A stretch of 64,000 bases of DNA from Azospirillum sp. B21 (GTDB taxonomy: Bacteria; Pseudomonadota; Alphaproteobacteria; Azospirillales; Azospirillaceae): positions 558,001 through 622,000 of the forward strand of contig NZ_VTTO01000002.1 of NCBI RefSeq assembly GCF_008364825.1, read 5' to 3'. Both the position numbers and the translations under genes were made by a program. The notes beneath the pieces are model-generated. The model was not told the DNA's origin. It saw only the letters and a program-made list of their open reading frames with translations, and ran no database searches. Every line of letters starts with the position of its first letter. Position 1 is the first letter of the stretch. Shown piece by piece: positions 54,041 through 64,000 of this stretch.

Positions 54041-55267
54041 TTAAGAGTGGGGTGGCCGGTGCAGCGTGACCATCCGGCCATGGGGATGAAAATCGCGCGA
54101 GCCGCCGCCGCCGGCGATGGTGCGGACCACCGCCTCGCGGTCGGTGGCGACGAAGCCGGCCAGCACGTCGACGCCGTAGTCGAACAGGCGCGGGGTCAGC
54201 GGCGTGCCGGGGCCGATCATCGCCACCCGCGCCCCGGCCGACACCCGCAGCAGGCGCGGCAGGGTGCGGTTGGCGAAGGCCGACGCGGTGACGGCCACCG
54301 CCTCCGCGCCCGGCAGAAGCCAGTCGCAGGCGGCCTCCGGATGCTCACCCTCCTGCGGGGTCATGTCGATCACCTGGGCGCGCGGCATCCGGCGGGCGAC
54401 CTGCGGGAAGCCGCCGACCACCACCACCCGCCCCTCCACCGAAGCGAACAGGTCCAGCCCGTTGCCGGGGACGCCACCCACGTCGGGGCGGTTGTAATGG
54501 GCATTCAGCGCCGCCACGCCCACAGCGATCTCCAGCGGATCCCAGGACTGCGCGGCCATGGCGGCCAGATCGCGCAAGGACCGGCCGGCCCAGCGCCCTG
54601 GAGCGTCGTCCGCCGCGGGGGCCTGCCGGGCGGCGACGCCCAGCCCGTTCTCGGTTTCCACCAGGACCCACTTGTCGCCGGTGACGACGCGGCGGACCTC
54701 GGCATCGGCGACGCCCTGCACCAGATCCGGGTACATCCGCTGCGGCCCCCACCAGCGCCACAGCGCGTCGGCGGTCGGCGACAGCAGGTCGCAGAAGCCG
54801 CCGGTGGCGGTCTGCCATTCGTTGAGATAACGGCTGCCGACGCTGGTCAGCAGCGGGATGCCCTCCGCGATGGCCGTCAGCATCTCGTCCGACAGGCCGT
54901 CGCCATGCGACTCCAGCCCCGCGAACTTGTTGACCACCAGCAGGTCGACGTTCGAGGCGACCGCATCGCGGATGGCCTGGCTGGCTTCCGCCACGCCGGT
55001 CGGATCGACGCGGCAGGATTGCGATTCCCGGCCCAAACGCTGGGTGATGTCATAGGCGCGACCGGTCGCGACATCGACCAGCTCCATCCGCTCCGCGCAG
55101 TCGTCGCCCGGCCCGTGGTTGCGCTGGATCAGCCCGCCGACGCGGAAGCCGCGCCGCTTCAGCTCCGCCGTGAAGCCGTCCAGCAGCGCGTCGACGCCGT
55201 ACGAACCGGGGCCGTGGATCACGGCGCCGGGACGCAGGGGCGGCGGGGAGGCGGGAGGAAGCGGCAT
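54041..55267 (-). CDS. DUF2478-DUF364 fusion protein
   Basis: 408 residues in two parts. Residues about 12-175 match the DUF2478 layout, a P-loop-like NTPase related fold (VIHGPGSYGVDALLDGF, GGLIQRNHG, VVNKFAGLESHGDGL). Residues about 200-400 resemble DUF364, a putative heavy-metal chelation domain (GRSLRDLAAMAAQSWDPLEIAVGVAALNAHYN, VVVVGGFP, AVTASAFANRTLPRLL, IGPGTPLTPRLFDYGVDVLAG). Relatives of both occur near molybdenum and metal-trafficking genes. The fusion, next to a TusA-like gene, suggests metal or sulphur handling, but no activity is shown. Confidence 0.75.
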   Translation of the reverse strand: MPLPPASPPPLRPGAVIHGPGSYGVDALLDGFTAELKRRGFRVGGLIQRNHGPGDDCAERMELVDVATGRAYDITQRLGRESQSCRVDPTGVAEASQAIRDAVASNVDLLVVNKFAGLESHGDGLSDEMLTAIAEGIPLLTSVGSRYLNEWQTATGGFCDLLSPTADALWRWWGPQRMYPDLVQGVADAEVRRVVTGDKWVLVETENGLGVAARQAPAADDAPGRWAGRSLRDLAAMAAQSWDPLEIAVGVAALNAHYNRPDVGGVPGNGLDLFASVEGRVVVVGGFPQVARRMPRAQVIDMTPQEGEHPEAACDWLLPGAEAVAVTASAFANRTLPRLLRVSAGARVAMIGPGTPLTPRLFDYGVDVLAGFVATDREAVVRTIAGGGGSRDFHPHGRMVTLHRPPHS

Positions 55268-55315
55268 CGGGGTGGAACCTTTCGCGGTACGGCGGGGAGG
55301 GGAAGAACGGATGCC

Positions 55316-55558
55316 TCAGCCGCCCCGGCGGATGCGGTAGACGAAGACGGTGTTGTGGACCTCGTCCGGCTGGGTCTCGTGCGACAGCAGCGCGTTGTCG
55401 GTCGTGTTGCAGAAATGCTTGAAATCGATGACGGAGGCCGGGTCGGTCGCCTGGACCACCAGCTCCTCCCCCGGTTCCATGCGGTCGAGCAGCGCCCGGG
55501 TGCGCAGGATGGGCAATGGGCAATGCAGCCCCTTCACGTCAAGCTCTCTCGCCGGCAC
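55316..55558 (-). CDS. tusA: TusA-like sulfurtransferase
   Basis: 80 residues with the TusA/SirA/YedF signature KGLHCPLPILRTRALLD, including the persulphide-carrying Cys followed by Pro-x-Pro. The family passes sulphur for tRNA thiolation, molybdenum cofactor or other acceptors. Its ATG at 55558 has no strong ribosome site. It is first in a probable three-gene minus-strand unit with the DUF2478-DUF364 and DUF1244 genes. Confidence 0.88.
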   Translation of the reverse strand: MPARELDVKGLHCPLPILRTRALLDRMEPGEELVVQATDPASVIDFKHFCNTTDNALLSHETQPDEVHNTVFVYRIRRGG

Positions 55559-55707
55559 CGCGCCCGCTCCACGATCGTTGAGGACGAAATCCTTACTCCG
55601 CCTGTGACTGTAGCCGGTTCGCGCCCGCTTCTCCAGACCCCGAGATTTTCCTCAAGCCGCGCTGTTGTACGGCCCAACGACGGGATTTCGACGAAAGGAT
55701 TGCGGTC

Positions 55708-56700
55708 ATGGCGAAGCGTCTTGACGACAAGGTGGTGGTCATCACGGGCGCGTCCAGCGGCATCGGCCGGGCGACCGCGCTGGAGTTCGCGCGTCAGGGC
55801 GCCGCGGTGATCCTGGCCGCCCGGCGGATGGCCGCCTTGCACGAGGTGGCCGAGGAATGCGTGGAGGCCGGCGGCCGGGCGATGGTGGTTCCGACCGACG
55901 TCACCGACCAGCGCGCCATGCAGCATCTGGCCGACCGCGCCGTCGAGGCCTTCGGCGGCATCGACATCTGGGTGAACAATGCCGGCGTCATCGCCTTCGG
56001 CCGCTTCGAGGACATCCCCGACGAGGTGTTCGAGCAGGTGGTGCGCACCGATTTCCTCGGCACCGTCCATGGCTGCCGCGCCGTGCTGCCCCATTTCCTC
56101 GACCGCGGCGAAGGCGTCATCATCAACACCGCGTCGATGGTGTCGAACATCGGCCAGCGCTATGCCACCCCCTACACCGCGGCGAAGTTCGCGGTGCGCG
56201 GCTTCTCCGAATCGCTGCGGCAGGAGTTGGTGGACGAGCCCGGCATCCATGTCTGCATGGTCATGCCGGCTTCCATCGACACGCCGCTGTGGCAGCATGC
56301 CGCCAACTACACCGGCCGGGCCATCAAGCCGCTGAACCCCATCCACCCGCCGGAGGAGGTCGCCGCCGCCATCCTGGCGCTGGCCCGCAACCCCCAGCGC
56401 GAGCAGTTCGTCGGTACCGAGGCCCGCATCGCCGCGGTCAGCAACGCCATGGCCCCGCAGCTGACCGAGCGGGCGCTCGCCCATACCATCGAGCGGGACA
56501 TGTTCCAGAACCGCTCCGCTCCCGCCACGTCGGGCGGCGTGATGACCGCGATGCCCGAATATCAGGGCGCCAGCGGCGGCTGGATCGAACCGAAGCCGCC
56601 GCGCCGCCCCTTCTCCTGGACCAACCTGACCCTGTTCCTGCTGCCGGTCGTGCTTGCCAGCCGGCCGCTGGGCAACGGGCGGACGCGGCATGTCTGGTGA
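55708..56700 (+). CDS. Short-chain dehydrogenase/reductase with C-terminal extension
   Basis: 330 residues. A classical SDR core (VVITGASSGIGRATA, NNAGVIAFG, INTASMVSNIG and active site YTAAK) fills the first 245 residues. The remaining 85 residues are an extension that ends in a hydrophobic stretch (LTLFLLPVVLAS), perhaps a membrane tether. An AAGGA ribosome site precedes the ATG at 55708. Substrate unknown; NAD(P) dependence is inferred from the glycine motif. Confidence 0.88.
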   Translation: MAKRLDDKVVVITGASSGIGRATALEFARQGAAVILAARRMAALHEVAEECVEAGGRAMVVPTDVTDQRAMQHLADRAVEAFGGIDIWVNNAGVIAFGRFEDIPDEVFEQVVRTDFLGTVHGCRAVLPHFLDRGEGVIINTASMVSNIGQRYATPYTAAKFAVRGFSESLRQELVDEPGIHVCMVMPASIDTPLWQHAANYTGRAIKPLNPIHPPEEVAAAILALARNPQREQFVGTEARIAAVSNAMAPQLTERALAHTIERDMFQNRSAPATSGGVMTAMPEYQGASGGWIEPKPPRRPFSWTNLTLFLLPVVLASRPLGNGRTRHVW

Positions 56701-56830
56701 GGCCGCATCCGATCGTTGGGCAGCGCGCTTGATCCGATGTCCTTGATCCGGTGGCCGGGAGCCGTTATACGCTCGCCCCTTTTCCGGTGCGGCGGGTGGC
56801 CGCAGCGGTCATCCGGGCAGGAGGCGGGAC

Positions 56831-58096
56831 ATGACGGCGTGCGGACTCGATTTCGGCACCTCGAACACGACGCTCGGCGTGCAGGACGCCGGCGGCTTCC
56901 GGCTCCTCGCGCTGGACGGCGCGCGCACCACCCTGCCGACGGCGGTGTTCTTCGATTTCGAGCATGACCGGACCACCATCGGCCAGGAGGCCATCGACGC
57001 CTATGTGTCGGGGGTGGAAGGGCGGCTGATGCGCTCCATCAAGTCGATGCTCGGCACCGACCTGATCGACGCCGACACGGCGCTCCGCAAGGGCCGCATC
57101 AGCTTCCGCGCGGTGATCGGCACCTTCCTCGATCTGGTGAAGGCGCGGGCCGAGCAGGCGCTGGGCAGCGAGCTTGGGGGTGGCGAGTTGAGCGACGTGG
57201 TGGTCGGGCGCCCGGTCCATTTCGTCGACGGCGACCCGGCCGGCGACGCCGCGGCGGAGGAGACTCTGGGTCAGATCGCGCGGGCCGCCGGTTTCCGCAA
57301 CGTCTCCTTCCAGTTCGAACCCATCGCCGCCGCGCTCGACTACGAGCAGCAGGTGGCGGGCGAGGAACTGGCGCTGATCGCCGACATCGGCGGCGGCACG
57401 TCGGACTTCTCGGTCGTGCGCATCGGGCCGGAGCGGCGCGGCAAGGCCGACCGGGCCGGCGATATCCTGGCCAATGACGGCATCCGCGTCGGCGGCACCG
57501 ACTTCGACCGCGATCTCAGCCTCGCCACCGCGATGCCGGAACTTGGGCTGGGCAGCGCGATGAAGCGCGCCGGGCTGCTGGCGCCGCGCAGCATCTATTT
57601 CGATCTGGCGACCTGGTCGAAGATCAACTTCCTCTACACCGCCAAGGCGATGGCCGAGCTGGAACGCCTGCAGCGCGATTCCGCCGAGCCGGAGAAGATC
57701 GAGCGGCTGATCGGCATCGTCGAGCACCGGCAGGGCCACGCGCTGGCGATGGCGGTCGAGCGCACCAAGATCGCGTTGTCCGACCGCGAGGCGGCGGAGT
57801 TGGCGCTGGACTGGGGCGAGGGCGATCTGGCCCTGGCGGTGGACCGGGAGGCGCTCAACCGCGCCACCGGCTCGCTCGCCGCCCGCATCGGCTCGCGCAT
57901 CCGCGACTGTCTGGCGGATGCGGGCGTCACCGCCGACCGCATCGATGCGGTGTTCCTGACCGGCGGTTCCACCCTGCTGCCGCAGGTGCGCGCAGCGATC
58001 CTGGCCGAGGCGCCGGACGCGCGGGTGGTGGAAGGCAACATCTTCGGCTCCGTCGGCCTGGGGCTGACGGTGGAGGCGTTGCGGCGGTACGGGTAA
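56831..58096 (+). CDS. yegD: Hsp70-like protein, YegD family
   Basis: 421 residues of the actin-like ATPase superfamily: phosphate-1 motif GLDFGTSNTTLGV, phosphate-2 IADIGGGTSDFSV, adenosine motif FLTGGSTLLPQVR and a conserved FQFEPIAAALDYE. It lacks the Hsp70 substrate-binding domain, as expected for YegD. It is an atypical chaperone-like ATPase whose client is unknown. A GGAGGCGGG ribosome site lies before the ATG. Stand-alone gene. Confidence 0.9.
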   Translation: MTACGLDFGTSNTTLGVQDAGGFRLLALDGARTTLPTAVFFDFEHDRTTIGQEAIDAYVSGVEGRLMRSIKSMLGTDLIDADTALRKGRISFRAVIGTFLDLVKARAEQALGSELGGGELSDVVVGRPVHFVDGDPAGDAAAEETLGQIARAAGFRNVSFQFEPIAAALDYEQQVAGEELALIADIGGGTSDFSVVRIGPERRGKADRAGDILANDGIRVGGTDFDRDLSLATAMPELGLGSAMKRAGLLAPRSIYFDLATWSKINFLYTAKAMAELERLQRDSAEPEKIERLIGIVEHRQGHALAMAVERTKIALSDREAAELALDWGEGDLALAVDREALNRATGSLAARIGSRIRDCLADAGVTADRIDAVFLTGGSTLLPQVRAAILAEAPDARVVEGNIFGSVGLGLTVEALRRYG

Positions 58097-58165
58097 GGGG
58101 CGCCGGTCCGGCCCCTGCGGGGGGGCGGCCGAGGCTACCCCCGCGGGGGATCGTCCTGCCGGGCG

Positions 58166-59791
<1,626 letters not shown>

Positions 59792-61480
59792 TTATACGAA
59801 GGCCACGACCAGCGGGCCCAGCAGGGTCAGGAAGACGTTCGCCAGCGCATAGGTGATGGCGAAAGGGACGGTCGGAATGGAATTGCCGGCCTTGTTGAGC
59901 ACCTCGCCGAAGGCGGGGTTGGCGCTTCGCGCTCCGGAAAGCGCGCCTGCGAAGACGGCCACATTGTCGTAGCGCAGCAGGTAACGGCCGACGAGCAGGG
60001 TGACGATCAACGGAACGAGCGTCACCACCACGCCGACCAGGAAGATGCTCAAGCCGCTCTCGGCGACCGTGCTCACCGCCTGCCGGCCGGATTGCAGGCC
60101 GACCACGGCGACGAAGCCGGCAAGTCCCAGGTCACGCAGCAGCGTGGAGGCTTGCGTGGGCATGTTGCCGATGGTCAGGTTTCGGGTGCGATACCAGCCG
60201 AACAGCAGCCCGGCCAGCAGGGCGCCGCCGCCGCTGCCCAGCGTCAGCGGAATGTCGCCGAGGCGGATCACGGCCAAGCCGATGAGCAGGCCGAGCGCCA
60301 GCCCGAGACCGTGGTAGACGAAGTCCGTCTTGTCGCTTGGGATGATGTCCGTTCCCACCGTCTTCGCGACGCGCTGCACATCCTCTGCGGAGCCATAGAG
60401 CGTGGCGACGTCGCCGGCCTCGATCACGGTGTCGGGAGCGAGCGTCAGGGGCGTGCCGCTCCGCTTCACGCCGGTCACATAGACGCCATGATGCTGGATG
60501 TCCGCCGATACCTTGCGGATCTCCGCGACGGTGTGGTGAGCGTAGGCCGGGTTGGTGATGGCCACGTCCCGCTCCAGCATGATGAGATCCATGCCCTGCG
60601 AGGACTGAAGCTCCGTTCCGAGAGTGCCGGCGAGATCGACCACCCCGGCACGCCTTCCCACCAGCAGAACGATATCCCCCGCCTGCAGCCGCAGATCGGG
60701 CTGCAAGCCGATCAGCGTGTTGTTGCGCTTCACGCGTTCGACGCTGACAGGGCTGTCGGCTGCCGCCGCTTCGATCTCCGCCACCGTCCGGCCCGCCGCC
60801 TGTTCGATCCGGTAGAGGCGTCCCACCAGGGCCGGCATCGCGTACTCCTCGCCATGCCCCAGAAGATGGGCGCCGGCCAGCATCGCCGTTTCCGCCTTGA
60901 TGGCGTCGTCGCGGATGCTGCGCTTCATCAGCCAGGGGAGCAGATTGACGCAGACCAGGATGGGGCCGAACGATCCGAAGATGTAGGTGACGGCATAGCC
61001 GACCGCGACGTTGCTTTGGAGGCGCTGAACCTCTTCCGCGGGCAACCCGAGTTTGCCGATGGCCGAGCCGGCGGTGCCGATGATGGCCGACTGGGTCAAT
61101 CCACCGGACGCGATGCCCGCAGCCAAGCCTTTGTCGAGACCCGTCAGGTGGGCCATGACGATGACCGTGATCAAGCCGCTGGCAGCGAGAATCATCGCCA
61201 GGACGATTTCGCGGATCGACTTCCGACCGAGAGATTGAAAGAACTTCGGCCCGCTTTCGAAGCCGACCGCATAGATGAACAAGGCGAACAGGACGGATTT
61301 GACGCCATTGTCGATCGATACGCCGATTTGACTGATCGCGACGGCGACCAACAGAGAACCGGCAACTCCGCCGAGCTGGAATTTACCGAACTGGAACTTT
61401 CCGATCCAATAGCCGCCGGCCAGCGAAAGAAATAACGCGATCTCTGGAGCTTGATTGATGATGGAGTGAATCCATGACAT
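59792..61480 (-). CDS. aspT: Aspartate:alanine antiporter
   Basis: 562 residues of the AspT/YidE-YbjL duplication family. Two membrane halves (starting PEIALFLSLAGGYWIGKFQ and, in the second half, VYHGLGLALGLLIGLAVIRLG) flank a cytoplasmic region with two TrkA_C-type modules (DLRLQAGDIVLLVGRR and DTVIEAGDVATLYG). GLTQSAIIGTAGSAIGKLG and GARSANPAFGEV are the duplicated GxxS-type motifs. It exchanges aspartate for alanine. The ATG at 61480 follows AAGGAAA. It is co-transcribed with asdA. Confidence 0.93.
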   Translation of the reverse strand: MSWIHSIINQAPEIALFLSLAGGYWIGKFQFGKFQLGGVAGSLLVAVAISQIGVSIDNGVKSVLFALFIYAVGFESGPKFFQSLGRKSIREIVLAMILAASGLITVIVMAHLTGLDKGLAAGIASGGLTQSAIIGTAGSAIGKLGLPAEEVQRLQSNVAVGYAVTYIFGSFGPILVCVNLLPWLMKRSIRDDAIKAETAMLAGAHLLGHGEEYAMPALVGRLYRIEQAAGRTVAEIEAAAADSPVSVERVKRNNTLIGLQPDLRLQAGDIVLLVGRRAGVVDLAGTLGTELQSSQGMDLIMLERDVAITNPAYAHHTVAEIRKVSADIQHHGVYVTGVKRSGTPLTLAPDTVIEAGDVATLYGSAEDVQRVAKTVGTDIIPSDKTDFVYHGLGLALGLLIGLAVIRLGDIPLTLGSGGGALLAGLLFGWYRTRNLTIGNMPTQASTLLRDLGLAGFVAVVGLQSGRQAVSTVAESGLSIFLVGVVVTLVPLIVTLLVGRYLLRYDNVAVFAGALSGARSANPAFGEVLNKAGNSIPTVPFAITYALANVFLTLLGPLVVAFV

Positions 61481-62054
61481 GGGATTTCCTTGCAGCAGGG
61501 TTTTATTCCCGCGCTTTGTCAGATGGATAGTGAAGGGAAGTGAAGACCAGCATTTCAATCCGGTCAAGGAAACACGCGTCAGATTATGATTTATAACTCG
61601 TAAGATTATGTTATCGACAAGGAATGCCCGTAAAAAGAATTATACTATCCGTACACATCGACGAGTCATCATTTTAAAAATTGGTGATACTTATAAATAA
61701 ATGCCGTTCCGTATTTTCATTTGACGCTTTTGAATATTGCTTTTATAAGGTTGGGCATGGCTGTTGATCAAAGTCATAAGTGGACGATTTCCGCGGCATA
61801 TGAGAGCCGGTCCGGGAAGACATCGAATTGAAGGATTGTGGCGCACGAACCGGCTTGGCGATGGGCCAACCGGTTCACTTGTCCGGCAAGGCGCCCTTGG
61901 CAGCCTGCTGCGGCGGAAACTATGGCCTTGTACGATGTCGGATGCGGCGTCGGGGGCACGGCAACAGCGGAGCACTCTCCGCAACCGTCCCCCCTTGGCC
62001 GCCAATCAACTCCCGGCCGGTTCGTGCACCGCCGTCACCGGGAGGAGGCCTTCC
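61481..62054. other. Intergenic region upstream of aspT
   Basis: 574 bases with no convincing gene. From about 61560 to 61760 it is AT-rich (for example GATTATGATTTATAACTCG and ACTTATAAATAAATG) and should hold the aspT promoter and regulatory sites. A strong hairpin lies at 61847-61876. The remainder is ordinary GC-rich sequence after the mrp gene. The frames crossing it lack ribosome sites and conserved features. Confidence 0.6.
61847..61876. other. Long hairpin downstream of mrp
   Basis: GAACCGG-C-TTGGC, loop GATGG, then GCCAA-CCGGTTC: a twelve-base-pair stem with a single bulged C. It lies about 180 bases past the mrp stop and 370 bases upstream of aspT. No T-run follows on either strand, so a regulatory or rho-assisted role is as likely as simple termination. 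Confidence 0.45.
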
Positions 62055-63209
62055 TCACTCCACCACGATGCGCGGCGCGGCGCGGCCGCCGGTGCCGCCG
62101 CCGATCTTCTCCCACAGGCGGGTGGCGATGCGGCGGTAGGACTGGGCGTGCTCGGACTCCGGCTGCGACACCACGATCGGCTGGCCCTGGTCGGAGGTCT
62201 CGCGGATCGACAGGTGCAGCGGGATCTCGCCCAGGAACTCCATGCCCAGATCGTCGGCCTCCTTGCGGGCGCCGCCGTGGCTGAAGATGTCGGTGCGGTG
62301 GCCGCAGTTGGGGCAGCAGAAATAGCTCATGTTCTCGATGATGCCCAACACCGGCACATCGACGCGGCGGAACATGTTAAGCCCCTTGCGGGCGTCCAGC
62401 AAGGCGATGTCCTGCGGGGTGGAGACGATCACCGCACCGGCCAGCGGCACCTGCTGGGCCATGGTCAGCTGGGCGTCGCCGGTGCCCGGCGGCATGTCCA
62501 CCACCAGGATGTCGAGCGTGCCCCAGTTGACGTCGCGCAGCATCTGCTGCAGCGCGCTCATCACCATCGGCCCGCGCCAGATCATCGGAGTGTCCTCGGC
62601 CACCAGGAAGCCCATGGACATGACCTTGACGCCGTAATTCTCCATCGGCTCCAGGCGCTTGCCGTCGGGGCTGTTGGGGCGGCCGGCGATCCCCATCATG
62701 CGCGGCATCGACGGGCCGTAGATGTCGGCGTCGAGCAGCCCGACCTTCAGCCCGTTGGCGGCCAGCGCCAGCGCGAGGTTGGCCGAGGTGGTCGATTTGC
62801 CGACGCCGCCCTTGCCCGACGCCACCGCGACGATGGCCTTCACGCCAGGGACCAGCGGCTTCTGCGGGTCCCCCTGCGGCGCCCCTCCGTGCGAATGACC
62901 ATGGGAGTGGCCGTGGGAGTGCCCGTGCCCGCCTTGCTGCGGTGCGGCCTGGGGAGCCGCCCGGTGGGCGGTCAGCACGGCGGTGACCGACAGGACGCCG
63001 GGCAGCGCGTCCACAGCCTTCTCGGCGGCGTGGCGCAGCGGCTCCGCCTGGGCGCCGCGCTTGGGGTCGACTTCGATGGAGAAGGCGACATGGCCGTCAC
63101 GCACCACGAGGCCCGACAACATGCCCAGGCTGACGATGTCGCCGCCCCGGTCCGGGTCGACGACGGTCTTCAGCGCCTGCATGACTTGAGCTTCGCTGAT
63201 CTGCGCCAT
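62055..63209 (-). CDS. apbC: Mrp/ApbC iron-sulphur cluster carrier ATPase
   Basis: 384 residues. An N-terminal DUF59/MIP18-like domain ([21 protein letters not shown]) is joined by a His-rich linker ([16 protein letters not shown]) to a MinD-like P-loop domain: deviant Walker [30 protein letters not shown], and the cluster-binding pair in [12 protein letters not shown]. It assembles and transfers Fe-S clusters. The ATG at 63209 precedes MAQISEAQV. It is divergent from hflK with 175 bases between them. Confidence 0.94.
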   Translation of the reverse strand: MAQISEAQVMQALKTVVDPDRGGDIVSLGMLSGLVVRDGHVAFSIEVDPKRGAQAEPLRHAAEKAVDALPGVLSVTAVLTAHRAAPQAAPQQGGHGHSHGHSHGHSHGGAPQGDPQKPLVPGVKAIVAVASGKGGVGKSTTSANLALALAANGLKVGLLDADIYGPSMPRMMGIAGRPNSPDGKRLEPMENYGVKVMSMGFLVAEDTPMIWRGPMVMSALQQMLRDVNWGTLDILVVDMPPGTGDAQLTMAQQVPLAGAVIVSTPQDIALLDARKGLNMFRRVDVPVLGIIENMSYFCCPNCGHRTDIFSHGGARKEADDLGMEFLGEIPLHLSIRETSDQGQPIVVSQPESEHAQSYRRIATRLWEKIGGGTGGRAAPRIVVE

Positions 63210-63384
63210 GGTTGAAAACTCCGCTATCTTCCCGATATTGGCGGATATCCGTTGGTGGAATCCTTGCCGAAGGGTATGGGGGACTATAGGACCGACGGAG
63301 GACATCGGTAAAGGGAGGCGCGGGGCCATGCCGTTGCGCTTCCACATGATGGGACGAATCGCAAAGTAAGGGGGACTCACTCGG

Positions 63385-64000
63385 ATGCCGTGGAACAATC
63401 AAGGTGGGGGCGGCGGCGGCGGCGGTCCCTGGGGTCCCCCGCCGGGCAACAACGGCCCGGGCAACCCGTGGGGCCGTCCCCAGGGCGGAGGAAACGGCGG
63501 CGGCGGCGGCGGCCCGCAGCCTCCCGACCTTGAGGATCTCCTGCGCCGGAGCCAGGACCGCCTGCGCCGCGCCATGCCCGGCGGCTTCGGCAGCGGGCGG
63601 GGCGTGGCCCTGGTCGTGGGCGTGCTCGCGCTGATCTGGCTCGCCAGCGGCATCTACCGCGTCGAGGCGGACGAGCAGGGCGTGGTCCTGCGCTTTGGCG
63701 AATGGACGCGCACCGAACAGCCCGGCCTGCGGTATCGCCTGCCGTCGCCGATCGAGACGGTGCTGCTGCCGAAGGTGACGCGCGTCAACCGGATCGAGGT
63801 CGGCTACCGCTCCTCGGCCGGCGGCGGGCGCAACGACCGCGACGTGCCGGACGAATCGCTGATGCTGACCGGCGACGAGAACATCGTCGACATCGATTTC
63901 ACGGTGTTCTGGGTCATCAAGGACGCCGGCAACTTCCTGTTCAAGATCCGCGATCCGGAATCGACGGTGAAGAAGGCCGCCGAAAGCGCGATGCGCGAGG
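63385..64000 (+). CDS. hflK: HflK membrane protease modulator, N-terminal part (cut by window edge)
   Basis: The frame is open from the ATG at 63385 to the end of the window (205 residues). A Gly/Pro/Asn-rich cytoplasmic head includes [18 protein letters not shown]. One membrane segment ([18 protein letters not shown]) follows, then the start of the SPFH/band-7 domain ([44 protein letters not shown]). HflK with HflC surrounds and restrains the FtsH protease. hflC is expected just beyond the window. Confidence 0.93.
   Translation, partial: MPWNNQGGGGGGGGPWGPPPGNNGPGNPWGRPQGGGNGGGGGGPQPPDLEDLLRRSQDRLRRAMPGGFGSGRGVALVVGVLALIWLASGIYRVEADEQGVVLRFGEWTRTEQPGLRYRLPSPIETVLLPKVTRVNRIEVGYRSSAGGGRNDRDVPDESLMLTGDENIVDIDFTVFWVIKDAGNFLFKIRDPESTVKKAAESAMRE

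Overview
The window is GC-rich (about 70%), densely packed DNA from what looks like an alphaproteobacterium of the Azospirillum type (Rhodospirillales). This is judged from gene content and protein style, not from any search. Supporting signs are a two-subunit PreT/PreA pyrimidine dehydrogenase with a RutR-like regulator, BdcA/BdcR, a very large signalling complement, a FixL-like PAS and GC-rich palindromic repeats of the CCCTCTCCC type. No rRNA, tRNA, CRISPR array, integrase or transposase was seen.

Layout. 1-418: start of a TPR protein, cut by the window edge. 591-10834: a ten-gene chemosensory operon (receiver, CheC-like phosphatase, cytoplasmic receptor with two signalling tips, three-domain CheW, CheB, HEAT protein, CheR, CheY, CheA, STAS-like protein). 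10842-17109: a minus-strand operon for reductive pyrimidine breakdown (preT, preA, ureidopropionase-type hydrolase, TetR/RutR-like regulator, hydantoinase). 17453-17986: ogt. 18000-19574: two tandem paralogues of unknown function in lower-GC DNA, beside an AT-rich gap that suggests acquired DNA. 20049-21832: a small hydrophilic protein, then divergent bdcA/bdcR. 21857-31646: a uronate/pectin catabolic region (kdgK, EamA permease, uxaA, uxaC, kdgF-like cupin, kduD, kduI, mgsA) with two paralogous GntR regulators and four copies of an ACTAATATA-type operator. 31816-35715: an ABC importer of the NMT1/ThiY type. 35984-40008: a threonine dehydratase overlapping a penicillin-acylase family enzyme. 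40159-52770: signalling genes (MHYT/FixL-type PAS hybrid kinase, PAS-GGDEF cyclase, receiver-ATPase, large hybrid kinase, orphan binding protein), interrupted by divergent cobD/cobC. 52853-58096: GST, DUF1244, a DUF2478-DUF364 fusion, TusA, an SDR and a YegD-like Hsp70. 58166-61480: asdA-aspT, an aspartate-alanine exchange pair. 62055-64000: mrp/apbC divergent from hflK, which runs off the end.

How the parts work together. The chemosensory operon holds every signalling component except a transmembrane receptor, so its input is probably cytoplasmic or through partners. The pyd-type operon should release ammonia from uracil and thymine. The uronate genes convert galacturonate and unsaturated uronates to 2-keto-3-deoxygluconate and then KDPG, but no uxaB is visible. 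The shared operator ties uxaC, kduI, mgsA and a gntR gene into one regulon, the best-supported new regulatory inference here. The strongest candidates for something undescribed are the chemosensory operon with its double-tip receptor, the lower-GC paralogue pair, the uronate-linked methylglyoxal synthase and the MHYT plus heme-PAS kinase.
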